Shown here: piece by piece, positions 1 through 7,889 of the stretch
Numbering within the stretch: the stretch's first letter is position 1
How the letters are laid out: each line of letters opens with the position of its first letter
NCBI GenBank assembly: GCA_017403185.1
Contig: JAFQON010000042.1
Span: 1 to 64,000, forward strand
Origin: Clostridia bacterium
GTDB lineage: Bacteria; Bacillota; Clostridia; Oscillospirales; Acutalibacteraceae
Length of the DNA: 64,000 nt
Reading direction: 5' to 3'
Made by a program: the position numbers and the translations under genes
The notes under the pieces: model-generated
Told to the model about the DNA's origin: nothing
Databases searched by the model: none
The model's input: the letters and a program-made list of their open reading frames with translations, nothing else

Positions 1-2
1 AT

Positions 3-560
3 GATATGATTGATTTACTTGAAAGCGGAAAGATTAATACGAGGCTGCTTTGCGAAATTGCAACTCATGAGGATTTCAGAAGATTTCTGACAGATATTGA
101 AATCTATGTTGACCGTATTGCCGATATGAGAATCAACGACTTGAATGCTGTTCTCGGTGTAGTGAGGAATGCGGCAATGGAGAAATGTCCCGATGAAAAC
201 GATTTGTACGTCAGAACATTGGAGCTTGCTCAGATTGATGAAGATGAATATTTCAGTCACGTGATACATAAAGACCTTGACCGTATTATCAGTACAATTC
301 GTGAAAACCACAAAACCGACAGAACAACAGCAGACACTGTTTCACCTGCGGCAGATGCACAAAAGCAGTTTCAGGATGCATTGAGTTTTGAAGGCAGTGA
401 CGAAGAAAAGAAGGTCAGAATGTATCTCAATTCCCTCGGCATAGACTACGACTCTTTGACCAAGGAGGAGCTTGTAACACAAATAAATATCCTCAAAAAA
501 TCAAAGCATATGAAAAGTCCGTATAGTCAGAGAGGTAAAACTAAAAAGAAGCGTAAATGA
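3..560 (+). CDS. Unrecognised protein, 5' end probably cut by the window edge
   Basis: The reading frame is open to the left edge; the first ATG is at 6, too close to the edge to see a ribosome binding site, so the true start may lie outside. About 184 residues are visible. The first 100 are predicted helical and acidic, the middle (about 100-125) is a Ser/Thr/Ala/Gln linker, residues about 130-160 look like a small helical domain (SDEEKKVRMYLNSLGIDYD), and the last 20 are strongly basic, ending KTKKKRK. I do not recognise a family. The basic tail would suit nucleic-acid binding, but this is inference. A clear hairpin terminator follows at once. Confidence 0.6.
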   Translation, partial: DMIDLLESGKINTRLLCEIATHEDFRRFLTDIEIYVDRIADMRINDLNAVLGVVRNAAMEKCPDENDLYVRTLELAQIDEDEYFSHVIHKDLDRIISTIRENHKTDRTTADTVSPAADAQKQFQDALSFEGSDEEKKVRMYLNSLGIDYDSLTKEELVTQINILKKSKHMKSPYSQRGKTKKKRK

Positions 561-564
561 GAAA

Positions 565-610
565 AGCAGGTAACACCCGTAAAATTGCGGTAGTTACCTG
601 CTGAATTTTT
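565..610 (+). terminator. Rho-independent terminator after the left-edge gene
   Basis: A 10-bp perfect stem (AGCAGGTAAC / GTTACCTGCT) with an 18-base loop that itself holds a short CCG/CGG pairing is followed by GAATTTTT. It begins 5 bases after the stop codon and separates this gene from the convergent small gene on the minus strand. Confidence 0.8.
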
Positions 611-863
611 ATCTCATATCAGAAAGTGGCGTGTAGTCGGTGCTGTTTCTCAAATATTCTTCCATCTTGCCGTTGAGCAGTAATCTGATATAGCTCAGCG
701 GTTCGTTGTAGATAAGATAATCGAGCTCCGATACCTCATACATATTGTCAGCATATTCATTCTCAACGGCTATGCAGTCGATTGAAACCATTGAGCCGTC
801 AATGAGTTTTACATCAACATAAGCGGTGTCGATGTTGAATTCACAAGATTTAATATGGTTCAT
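609..863 (-). CDS. DUF6061-like small acidic protein
   Basis: A protein of 84 residues if translation starts at the ATG at 863, which has GGGAGGTATCTTA just upstream; the longer in-frame start at 878 would put the ribosome binding site inside the gene. The sequence has the pattern I associate with DUF6061: a short beta-rich start (FNIDTAYVDVKLIDGS), the core IDCIAVENEYADNMYEVSELD, and a LIYNEPLSYIRLLLNG segment. The function of that family is unknown to me. There is no signal peptide or membrane segment. It stands alone, convergent with the left-edge gene and sharing its terminator region. The family name is from memory of its consensus and should be treated as likely, not proven. Confidence 0.7.
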   Translation of the reverse strand: MNHIKSCEFNIDTAYVDVKLIDGSMVSIDCIAVENEYADNMYEVSELDYLIYNEPLSYIRLLLNGKMEEYLRNSTDYTPLSDMR

Positions 864-992
864 TAAGATACCTCCCAAAAATGTTTTGAAAGCATTCAGC
901 GTGGGTTGTTTGTTTCGGTATCCTTAATTCGTACAGGCGTACACCTTCGGTCGAAGAAAACGGCATTCAGCTTCCTTTCTCAACAGCCACAC

Positions 993-1020
993 CTTGCCGA
1001 AAAACAAGTTTTTCGACAAG
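993..1020. repeat. Imperfect inverted repeat in the intergenic region before argD
   Basis: CTTGCCGAAAAAC-AA-GTTTTTCGACAAG forms a 13-bp stem with one mismatch and a 2-base centre. It lies in the 190-base non-coding stretch 864-1056, next to a second hairpin at 1025-1050. The arrangement of adjacent palindromes outside any gene resembles a dispersed intergenic repeat, but other copies cannot be confirmed in this window. Confidence 0.5.
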
Positions 1021-1024
1021 CTGA

Positions 1025-1057
1025 AACGGGTCGGAATTTTCCGACCCGTTAATTTTT
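1025..1057. terminator. Terminator hairpin at the end of the arginine operon
   Basis: A perfect 12-bp palindrome (AACGGGTCGGAA / TTCCGACCCGTT) lies directly after the argD stop. The T-rich run is on the plus-strand side (AATTTTTT), so as an intrinsic terminator it is better formed for plus-strand transcription, but the stem is also the only candidate end of the minus-strand arg transcript. Confidence 0.65.
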
Positions 1058-2220
1058 TACTCTTCAATTGCTTCGATGAGTTTGTCAATTGCATCTTCGA
1101 GAAGCTCAAAGGGGATATTGAGCGAGGGAAGAAGACGCACCTTAGTTTTTGCGCTGAGCACAAGAACACCCTTTTCCATAGCTGATGCAATAACTTCTTT
1201 TGCAGGCTTTTCGCATTCGATGCCGAGCATGAAGCCTTTGCCCGAAATACTCTTGACCTTTTCGCAGGCTGAAAGCCTTGAAACGATATATTCGCTCTTC
1301 TTTGTAACATCAAGGAGCAGGTTATCGTCAATTCTTGAAAGGATGCTGATTGCGCCTGCGCAGCAGATGGGGTTGCCGCCGAAGGTTGAGCCGTGGCTGC
1401 CGGGGGTGAGAATATTCTCCACCTTTTCGCCGAGCATTGTGCAGCCTAAGGGCAAACCGCCCGCAAGACCCTTTGCGGTTGAAACGATATCAGGCATTAC
1501 TCCGTAGTGCATATAGCTGTAAAGCTTGCCCGTTCTGCCGTTACCTGTCTGAACCTCGTCGATGATAACAAGCATATTCTGTTCTTTTGCGATTTCAAAA
1601 ACGCCTTTTACGAATTCATCCGTGAGTGAAAGCACACCGCCCTCGCCCTGGATTGTTTCCATCATAATTGCGGCGCAGCCGTTATTCTCGGCAAGCTCCC
1701 TGACGGAATCAAGGTTGTTTGCTTCTGCATAGACGAAGCCCTCGGTAAAAGGACCGAAATCCTTGTGGAAGTTATCCTGACCCGTTGCGGCAAGGGTTGT
1801 TATCGTTCTGCCGTGGAAGCTGTTTTTGAGGGTGATGATTGTTGAGTTGCCTTCGCCCTTGTTCTGTAATGCCCAAAGGCGTGCCGCCTTGATTGCGCAT
1901 TCATTTGCTTCTGCACCCGAGTTTGAGAAGAAAACCTTCTTCATACCCGTTCTTTCGCAGAGCATACGGGCAAGCTCGGCGCAGGGCTTGGTATAATAGA
2001 GATTTGAGGTGTGACCGAGCAGCGATGCCTGAACGGTTACCGCCTCAACCCATTCGGCATCTGCAGCACCGAAGGTGTTAACTGCAATGCCGCTGCCGAG
2101 GTCTATGTATTCCTTGTCATCCTCACCGTAGAGCAGAGCACCGTTGCCCTCTGAAAGCTCAACGGGGAAACGGGCATATGTGCCCGCAACATATTTTTTG
2201 TCTGTTTCGAAAATTGCCAT
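1057..2220 (-). CDS. argD: Acetylornithine aminotransferase ArgD
   Basis: ArgD is a PLP-dependent class III aminotransferase that converts N-acetylglutamate 5-semialdehyde and glutamate to N-acetylornithine in the cytoplasmic arginine pathway. The 387 residues match the usual length. Visible signs are the substrate/phosphate region SNSGAEANE (about 99-107), the pyridine-nitrogen aspartate D221 in IIDEVQTG, and the Schiff-base lysine K250 in STAKGLAGG. The ATG at 2220 has AAGGTGAATTT upstream and lies 9 bases after argB, so it is the last gene of argC-J-B-D. ArgD and succinyl-diaminopimelate aminotransferase can overlap in activity; operon context favours arginine. Confidence 0.96.
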   Translation of the reverse strand: MAIFETDKKYVAGTYARFPVELSEGNGALLYGEDDKEYIDLGSGIAVNTFGAADAEWVEAVTVQASLLGHTSNLYYTKPCAELARMLCERTGMKKVFFSNSGAEANECAIKAARLWALQNKGEGNSTIITLKNSFHGRTITTLAATGQDNFHKDFGPFTEGFVYAEANNLDSVRELAENNGCAAIMMETIQGEGGVLSLTDEFVKGVFEIAKEQNMLVIIDEVQTGNGRTGKLYSYMHYGVMPDIVSTAKGLAGGLPLGCTMLGEKVENILTPGSHGSTFGGNPICCAGAISILSRIDDNLLLDVTKKSEYIVSRLSACEKVKSISGKGFMLGIECEKPAKEVIASAMEKGVLVLSAKTKVRLLPSLNIPFELLEDAIDKLIEAIEE

Positions 2221-2229
2221 AAATTCACC

Positions 2230-3087
2230 TTATCCTTGAACAAACATTGTTCCGAGACCTTCATCCGTAAGTGTTTCGATAAGCAGTGAGTGGGGCACCG
2301 TGCCGTCGAGAATGAACACCTTCTTAACGCCTCTGCGGATTGCCTCGCCGCAGCAGTCGATTTTTGGAATCATACCGCCCGAGATAACGCCCTCGTTAAC
2401 AAGCTGAGGAATATCGCTCACATAAATTTTGGGGATGAGAGTTGAAACATCGTTCTTATCACGCAGAATGCCTGCGATATCTGTCATTGAAATGAAGCTT
2501 TCTGCCTTGAGTGCCGCCGCAATTTTTGCTGCTGCGGTATCGGCATTGATATTGTATATATTGCCTTCACTGTCGCAGGCTGTTGTTGAAATAACGGGCA
2601 CATAGCCGTTTTCAAGCAAATCAAGAATGGGCTCGGGGTTAACATCTGTGATTTCGCCCACAAAGCCGAGCCTTTCATCCTTCACCTTTGCCGTGATAAG
2701 ATGACCGTCTGCACCGCAAAGGCCGATTGCCTTGCAGCCAAGCCTGCCGAGAAGAGCGACGAGACCCTTGTTGACCTTGCCCGCAAGCACCATCTGAACG
2801 ATATCAACGGTTTCCTTATCGGTAACACGCAGACCGTCAACCCATTCGCTCTTTTTGCCGACTTTGCCGAGCATATCGTTGATTTCGGGGCCGCCGCCGT
2901 GAACAAGCACAACCTTAATGCCGATGAGCGAAAGCAGGGCAACATCGCCCATAACATCATTCTTAAGCTCTTCGTTAATCATTGCATTGCCGCCGTATTT
3001 GATAACAACGATTTTGTTTGAATATTTCTGAATATAGGGCAGGGCTTCAACAAGCACCTGACCCCTGAGATTGTTTGTAATTTCCAT
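2230..3087 (-). CDS. argB: Acetylglutamate kinase ArgB
   Basis: ArgB phosphorylates N-acetylglutamate with ATP in the second step of arginine synthesis. It is an amino-acid kinase fold protein. The nucleotide and substrate motifs KYGGNAM and VHGGGPEIN are visible near the N-terminus, and the C-terminal GGMIPKI segment is the family's phosphate-binding lysine region. I chose the ATG at 3087 (285 residues) because AAGGTGAAAGAA sits just upstream and it avoids the 17-base overlap with argJ that the ATG at 3114 would create. Being the usual feedback point in organisms that recycle acetyl groups with ArgJ, this enzyme may be arginine-inhibited; that is family knowledge, not seen here. Confidence 0.96.
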   Translation of the reverse strand: MEITNNLRGQVLVEALPYIQKYSNKIVVIKYGGNAMINEELKNDVMGDVALLSLIGIKVVLVHGGGPEINDMLGKVGKKSEWVDGLRVTDKETVDIVQMVLAGKVNKGLVALLGRLGCKAIGLCGADGHLITAKVKDERLGFVGEITDVNPEPILDLLENGYVPVISTTACDSEGNIYNINADTAAAKIAAALKAESFISMTDIAGILRDKNDVSTLIPKIYVSDIPQLVNEGVISGGMIPKIDCCGEAIRRGVKKVFILDGTVPHSLLIETLTDEGLGTMFVQG

Positions 3088-3097
3088 TTCTTTCACC

Positions 3098-4309
3098 TTA
3101 AGTTCTGTAGTCACCGTTGATTTTTACATAGTCATATGTGAGGTCACAGCCCCATGCGGTTGCGGTTGCATTGCCGCTGTTAAGGCTGATGAGCACCTGA
3201 ATTTCTTTTTCAGAAAGAACATCCTTTGCGATTTCTTCCGAGAAATCAATGCCTGCGCCGTTTTTACAAACATCAATCTTTCCTGCTGCGGATTTGAATG
3301 AAACATCAATTTTTGTAACATCAACATCAGCGCCGCTGTAGCCGATTGCACAGAGCACTCTGCCCCAGTTTGCATCCGCACCGAACATTGCAGCCTTGAA
3401 AAGTGATGAGCAGATAACCGATTTTGAAACAGTAACGGCGATTTCCTTTGAGGCTGCGCCGTCAACGATACATTCAAGCAGCTTTGTTGCGCCCTCGCCG
3501 TCGCCTGCAATCATGCGGCAAAGGTGAGTTGTGACCGCATTGAGAGCTTTGCAGAATTCGTCAAAATCCGCACCCTCGGCTGTGATTTCCTCATTGCCTG
3601 CAAGACCGTTTGCCATAACTGAAACCATATCGTTTGTTGATGTGTCGCCGTCAACGCTGACCATGTTGAACGATGATTTAACATCCTCGCTGAGAGCCTT
3701 CTGAAGCATCGCCTGAGAAATCGCACAGTCTGTTGTAACAAAAACAAGCATTGTTGCCATATTGGGGTGAATCATGCCCGAGCCCTTTGCAATACCGCCG
3801 ATTCTGCATTCCTTGCCGCCGATTTCAAATGAATATGAAACGCACTTCTGAACCGTATCCGTGGTCATGATTGCGGCTGCAGCATCTTCGCTGTCCGGCT
3901 TAAGCTCTTTTACAAGAGAGGGGATACCCTCTGCGATGGGAGTGATGTCAAGAGTCTGACCGATAACGCCCGTTGAAGCAACGATAACATCCTTTTCACC
4001 GATGCCGAGCTCCTTTGAGATGAGTGAGCACATTTCCTCTGCAATTTCAATGCCGTTTGCGTTGCAGGTGTTGGCGTTGCCGCTGTTGCAGATAACCGCC
4101 TGAGCATAGCCGTCGGCAACATTATTCTTTGTTACCGTTATGGGAGCGCCTTTAACGAGATTTGTTGTGTAAACACAAGCGGCCGTTGCCTTTTTCTCAC
4201 TGAAAATAAGGGCGAGATCCTTTTTGGTTTTATTCTTTCTGATACCGCAGTGAACTCCGCTTGCGGTGAAACCTTTTGCGGCGCAGATGCCGCCCGAAAT
4301 CTGTTTCAT
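3098..4309 (-). CDS. argJ: Bifunctional ornithine acetyltransferase / N-acetylglutamate synthase ArgJ
   Basis: ArgJ moves the acetyl group from acetylornithine to glutamate, closing the acetyl cycle, and in its bifunctional form also uses acetyl-CoA. The 403-residue precursor cleaves itself before the nucleophile threonine: here A185-T186 in PNMATMLVF. The oxyanion-hole residues T113/G114 are in STGVIGQ. The start at 4309 has AAAGGAAAATAAACT before the ATG, 18 bases after argC. No separate argA is in the operon, in keeping with ArgJ supplying acetylglutamate; whether it is truly bifunctional cannot be read from sequence alone. Confidence 0.96.
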   Translation of the reverse strand: MKQISGGICAAKGFTASGVHCGIRKNKTKKDLALIFSEKKATAACVYTTNLVKGAPITVTKNNVADGYAQAVICNSGNANTCNANGIEIAEEMCSLISKELGIGEKDVIVASTGVIGQTLDITPIAEGIPSLVKELKPDSEDAAAAIMTTDTVQKCVSYSFEIGGKECRIGGIAKGSGMIHPNMATMLVFVTTDCAISQAMLQKALSEDVKSSFNMVSVDGDTSTNDMVSVMANGLAGNEEITAEGADFDEFCKALNAVTTHLCRMIAGDGEGATKLLECIVDGAASKEIAVTVSKSVICSSLFKAAMFGADANWGRVLCAIGYSGADVDVTKIDVSFKSAAGKIDVCKNGAGIDFSEEIAKDVLSEKEIQVLISLNSGNATATAWGCDLTYDYVKINGDYRT

Positions 4310-4327
4310 AGTTTATTTTCCTTTCAA

Positions 4328-5266
4328 TCAGAGGGAAAGCCCTGTTTTTGGGTCAATTCCCATGAGAATATTCATACATTCAACTGCGGCACCCGATGCA
4401 CCCTTGCCGAGATTATCGTAGCGGGCAAGAAGAAGAATTCTGTCCTCGTTGCCTTTGACGAAAATTTCCATTCCGTCATTGCCGCTCATTTTTTCAGCGC
4501 AGAACATTGCATCTGCACCCGTATCTTCCGTGAATTTCACAAAATCCGAGTTATATGTATTTTTGTAAACCTCAATTATATCCTTCATTCCCTTGCCTTT
4601 GCAGAGATTCTCTTTAAAAAGGGGAACGGTAACTGCCATTCCGCTGTAGTAATCCGACACGATGGGGCAGAATACGGGGAGATTTTCAATGCCCGTGATT
4701 GCCTTCATCTCTTTGAGGTGCTTGTGCTCCTGAGTCAGACCGTACTGACGGGGAGAATTGAGAAAGACCTCTCTCGAAATATTCTCATACTGAGCAATCA
4801 TCTTTTTGCCGCCGCCGCTGTAGCCTGTTATTGAATGGCAGTTGAGAAGCGTATCTGCGGGGAGAATGCCTGCGGAAACAAGCGGATAAACAAGTGCGAT
4901 AAAACCGCTTGCGTGGCAGCCGGGCACCGCAACCCGCTTTGAAGCCTTGATTTTTTCAAGGTGTGCGGGTGAAAGCTCGGGGAAGCCGTATGCCCATTCG
5001 GGCAGTGTGCGGTGAGCGGTTGATGCGTCGATAACCTTCACATCGGGGTTTTCGATAAGCGATACCGCCTCAATTGCCGCAGCATCGGGCAGGCAGAGAA
5101 ATGCAATGTCACAGGAGTTGAGAGCCTGCTTTCTTGCTGCCGTATCCTTGCGAAGCTCGTCGCTGAGGGTGATTATTTCAACATCTTCACGGTTTTCAAG
5201 GCGTTCAAAAATCCTCAGACCTGTTGTGCCCTCTTTGCCGTCTATAAAAATTTTGGTTTTGTCCAT
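4328..5266 (-). CDS. argC: N-acetyl-gamma-glutamyl-phosphate reductase ArgC (short, type 2)
   Basis: ArgC reduces N-acetylglutamyl phosphate to the semialdehyde with NADPH. At 312 residues, beginning IFIDGKEGTTGLRI rather than GxxGYTGxEL, it belongs to the short type 2 form of the family. The catalytic cysteine is C117 in VAVPGCHASG, and a NADP-binding stretch is at the N-terminus. Translation starts at the ATG at 5266 with AGAGG 9 bases upstream. It is the first gene of the operon, directly behind a strong promoter with a possible ArgR site, so the whole pathway segment is probably repressed by arginine. Confidence 0.95.
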   Translation of the reverse strand: MDKTKIFIDGKEGTTGLRIFERLENREDVEIITLSDELRKDTAARKQALNSCDIAFLCLPDAAAIEAVSLIENPDVKVIDASTAHRTLPEWAYGFPELSPAHLEKIKASKRVAVPGCHASGFIALVYPLVSAGILPADTLLNCHSITGYSGGGKKMIAQYENISREVFLNSPRQYGLTQEHKHLKEMKAITGIENLPVFCPIVSDYYSGMAVTVPLFKENLCKGKGMKDIIEVYKNTYNSDFVKFTEDTGADAMFCAEKMSGNDGMEIFVKGNEDRILLLARYDNLGKGASGAAVECMNILMGIDPKTGLSL

Positions 5267-5289
5267 AACTATGTACCTCTGGAATTAAT

Positions 5290-5327
5290 ATACGAATAAT
5301 TATACAATTATTTTTGCATAAAGTCAA
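5290..5327 (-). promoter_or_regulatory. Sigma-A promoter of argCJBD with candidate ARG box
   Basis: On the minus strand a -35 TTGACT (5322-5327) and a -10 TATAAT (5299-5304) are 17 bases apart. The -10 lies inside TGTATAATTATTCGTAT, an imperfect palindrome that resembles the ArgR/AhrC operator half-sites (TGAATAATTATTCAT type); a second AT-rich palindrome TGCATAAATATGCA lies just upstream near 5335-5349. The promoter is a direct reading; ArgR control is inference from operator likeness and the genes served. Confidence 0.75.
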
Positions 5328-5417
5328 GGAATAATTGCATATTTATGCTTTGTTGTTGAATATTATGCAACAAACCGTGTTTGTCATGCCTGAATTGTGC
5401 AATATGTCACAAATATA

Positions 5418-5440
5418 CAGCGGGATATTGAATCCCGCTG
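5418..5440 (-). terminator. Hairpin after the D-2-hydroxyacid dehydrogenase gene
   Basis: A 9-bp perfect stem (CAGCGGGAT / ATCCCGCTG) with a 5-base loop starts just after the stop codon at 5447. The T content after the stem is weak on the minus strand, so it may be an inefficient terminator or a stability element. Confidence 0.6.
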
Positions 5441-5446
5441 CATCGG

Positions 5447-6433
5447 TTATTTTCTCTTTTTGATTTCGTTAACAAGCGGCTCACCGTCAAAGAAGCTGCG
5501 AAGATTGCCGAGGGTGGTGTGTGCGATACACTCAAGAGCTTCACGGGTGAGAAATGCCTGATGCGACGTGATAAGCACATTGGGCATCATTATAAGGCGT
5601 GAAAGCACGTCGTCTTTGAGAATGCTTTCAGACAAATCCTCATAGAAGAATTCGCTTTCTTCCTCATAAACATCAAGGCCTGCACCGCCGATTTTTCCGC
5701 TTTTTATTCCGTTAATAAGTGCTTCGGTATCAATCAGCGCACCTCTTGAGGTGTTGAGAATGATTACCTTATCCTTCATCTGATTGATGGAATAATCGTT
5801 GATGATGTGGTAGGTGCTGCTTGTGAGGGGGCAGTGGAGTGAAATAACATCCGAGCGGGCAAAAAGCTCTTCAAGCGGCACATATTCGAGGTATCCGAGT
5901 GAAGGGAAGGGGTCATAGGCGATAACATTCATACCCAGCCCTCTGCCGATTTCAATAAAGGTTGCGCCGATCTTGCCCGTGCCGATAACGCCGAGAGTTT
6001 TGCCGTGAAGGTCAAAGCCCACAAAGCCGTTGAGGCTGAAGTTGGAGTCCCTTGTGCGGATGTATGCCTTGTGTGTTTTTCTCACGAGTGTAAGAAGCAG
6101 CGCAAGAGCATGCTCGGCGATTGCATGGGTTGAATATTCGGGCACACGGGCAACGGATATCACACCGTCTGCGGCGGAGAGGTCAACATTGTTGTAGCCT
6201 GCACAGCGCATTGCTATCATATCGATTCCGTTTTCTTTAAGTGCCGATATCGTTTCTTTGCCGATATCGTCGTTTACGAATGCGCACACCGCACGGGTGC
6301 CCTTTGCCATAACGGCAGTGCGCGGGCTGAGCTTTGACTCGAAATACTCAATCTCAATGCCGTATTGTTCCTTGAGAGCATCAAAATATATTTTGTCATA
6401 AGGTTTGGTGTCGAAAAATGCTATTTTGTCCAT
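5447..6433 (-). CDS. ldhA: D-2-hydroxyacid dehydrogenase, D-lactate dehydrogenase (LdhA) type
   Basis: An NAD-dependent enzyme of the D-isomer specific 2-hydroxyacid dehydrogenase family, most like fermentative D-lactate dehydrogenases that reduce pyruvate to D-lactate and regenerate NAD. The 328 residues have the Rossmann motif GTGKIG (151-156), the catalytic triad R230 (NTSRGALID), E259 (LDVYEEE) and H291 (ITSHQAFL), and the LdhA-like N-terminus MDKIAFFDTKPYD with RCAGYNNVD. The ATG at 6433 is preceded by TAGGAAGATTTT. It lies 56 bases after the DUF1015 gene and probably shares its transcript. Substrate is inferred from family; 2-hydroxyisocaproate or other 2-oxoacid activity is possible. 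Confidence 0.85.
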   Translation of the reverse strand: MDKIAFFDTKPYDKIYFDALKEQYGIEIEYFESKLSPRTAVMAKGTRAVCAFVNDDIGKETISALKENGIDMIAMRCAGYNNVDLSAADGVISVARVPEYSTHAIAEHALALLLTLVRKTHKAYIRTRDSNFSLNGFVGFDLHGKTLGVIGTGKIGATFIEIGRGLGMNVIAYDPFPSLGYLEYVPLEELFARSDVISLHCPLTSSTYHIINDYSINQMKDKVIILNTSRGALIDTEALINGIKSGKIGGAGLDVYEEESEFFYEDLSESILKDDVLSRLIMMPNVLITSHQAFLTREALECIAHTTLGNLRSFFDGEPLVNEIKKRK

Positions 6434-6489
6434 AAAATCTTCCTAAACAATCTATGATACAGATATTATTTGCGAAAAAACAACAATTA

Positions 6490-7734
6490 TTATTTTAACT
6501 TGTGAATGAACAGACCGCTGAGAAGCTTGGGCTCAAACCATGTTGATTTGGGGGGCATAATCTGACCTGCGTCCGCAATATCCATAAGCTCTTTTAGCGT
6601 TGTGGGATACATTGAAAATGCAAGGCACATATCGTCGTTTACTCTGCGTTCAAGCTCGCCGAGGCCTCTGATTCCGCCTACAAAATCAATTCGTTTATCC
6701 GTTCTAGGGTCATCAATGCCGAGCACGGGGGAGATGAGGTTGCTCTGAAGGATTGAAACATCAAGAGCTTCAACGGGGTCTGCAGCATTGAAGGTGCCTT
6801 CCTTTGCGGTGAGTTTGTACCATTTGCCGCCGAGAAGCATTCCGAAGGTGTGGGCGCATTCCGGCTTGTATGCCTCATTACCTGCAGGCTCAACCGTGAA
6901 TTTATCGCTGATTTTTTCGATAAATTCATCTTCGCTGTAACCGTTAAGGTCCTTTATCACACGGTTGTAATCCATAATTTCAAGTTCGTCACAGTCAAAC
7001 AGAACGGCGAGAAAATAATTGAATTCTTCGCTGCCGTTATAATCGGGATTCTGCGCTCTTCTTTTTAAACCTACCTTAACTGCGGATGCTGCTCTGTGGT
7101 GACCGTCTGCAATGTAGAGATAATCAACGCTGCTGAAAAGAGCAGAGATTTTTTTATTGGTTTCACTGCAGTTTATAACCCACACTGTGTTTGAAATGCC
7201 GTCGTCGGTTACAAAATCATAATCAGGTGTATGGGTTGAGCTCCAGTCCGAAACTATTGATGAAATCTCAGCCTGAGGGCGATATGTGAGAAAGATGGGG
7301 CCGGTGTTTGCATCGCAGTAATCAACATGGTTGATTCTGTCCGCTTCTTTATCTGCTCTTGTAAGCTCATGCTTTTTGATGATGCTGTTTATATAGTCAT
7401 CAATTGAAACACAGCCCACAAGACCCGTCTGGCTTCTGCCGTTCATAATCTGGCGGTATATATAGAATCTTTCCTCTTCATCCTGCCTGCAGATGCCGTC
7501 GCTCACAAGCTTATCAAGATTCTCTCTTGCTTTGAGATAGACCTGCTCTGAGTAGAGGTCAGTTCCTTCGGGCAAGTCTATTTCAGCCTTGTCAACATGA
7601 AGAAATGAGAAGGGGTTGCCTTTTACCATTTCCGCAGCTTCCCTGCTGTTCATAACATCGTAGGGCAGAGCGGCAACCTTTGATGAATATTCGGGTGTTG
7701 GTCTTACAGCTCTGAAGGGTCTGAAAACAGCCAT
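6490..7734 (-). CDS. DUF1015 family protein
   Basis: A 414-residue cytoplasmic protein that matches the DUF1015 family at both ends: MAVFRPFRAVRPTPEYSSKV with AALPYDVMNSREAAE at the start, LTYRP in the middle, and the signature YIADGHHRAASA (about residues 205-220). The ParB/Srx-like DGHHR motif suggests nucleotide or phosphate handling, but I know of no proven activity for this clostridial branch. In related genomes DUF1015 genes are often beside serA/serC; here the partner is a D-lactate dehydrogenase-like gene of the same superfamily as SerA. GGAAGGAAG precedes the ATG, and a strong promoter lies upstream. Confidence 0.85.
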   Translation of the reverse strand: MAVFRPFRAVRPTPEYSSKVAALPYDVMNSREAAEMVKGNPFSFLHVDKAEIDLPEGTDLYSEQVYLKARENLDKLVSDGICRQDEEERFYIYRQIMNGRSQTGLVGCVSIDDYINSIIKKHELTRADKEADRINHVDYCDANTGPIFLTYRPQAEISSIVSDWSSTHTPDYDFVTDDGISNTVWVINCSETNKKISALFSSVDYLYIADGHHRAASAVKVGLKRRAQNPDYNGSEEFNYFLAVLFDCDELEIMDYNRVIKDLNGYSEDEFIEKISDKFTVEPAGNEAYKPECAHTFGMLLGGKWYKLTAKEGTFNAADPVEALDVSILQSNLISPVLGIDDPRTDKRIDFVGGIRGLGELERRVNDDMCLAFSMYPTTLKELMDIADAGQIMPPKSTWFEPKLLSGLFIHKLK

Positions 7735-7787
7735 AAAAATACTTCCTTCCGCATAATATAAATGTATATATAATATTATTTTAGTAT

Positions 7788-7816
7788 ATATTACAACACT
7801 GTGAATATTTTGTCAA
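7788..7816 (-). promoter_or_regulatory. Sigma-A promoter of the DUF1015-ldhA pair
   Basis: Minus strand TTGACA (7811-7816) and TAATAT (7788-7793) with a 17-base spacer. It stands back to back with the plus-strand promoter at 7831-7859; the two -35 boxes are only 14 bases apart. Confidence 0.8.
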
Positions 7817-7830
7817 TTTTTCGTTGGCTA

Positions 7831-7859
7831 TTGATTTTTAATTTTGTTAAATGTATAAT
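7831..7859 (+). promoter_or_regulatory. Sigma-A promoter of the zinc-ribbon membrane protein gene
   Basis: TTGATT (7831-7836), 17-base spacer, TATAAT (7854-7859). The gene starts 31 bases downstream with an AAAGGAGG ribosome binding site. Confidence 0.8.
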
Positions 7860-7889
7860 AAAACCATAAAAACAAAAGGAGGTTTTTAG

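Noticed and set aside
924..1331. A 135-codon minus-strand open frame overlapping argD
   Set aside because: It is low-complexity, out of frame with argD, and covers the intergenic hairpins; no ribosome site is present.
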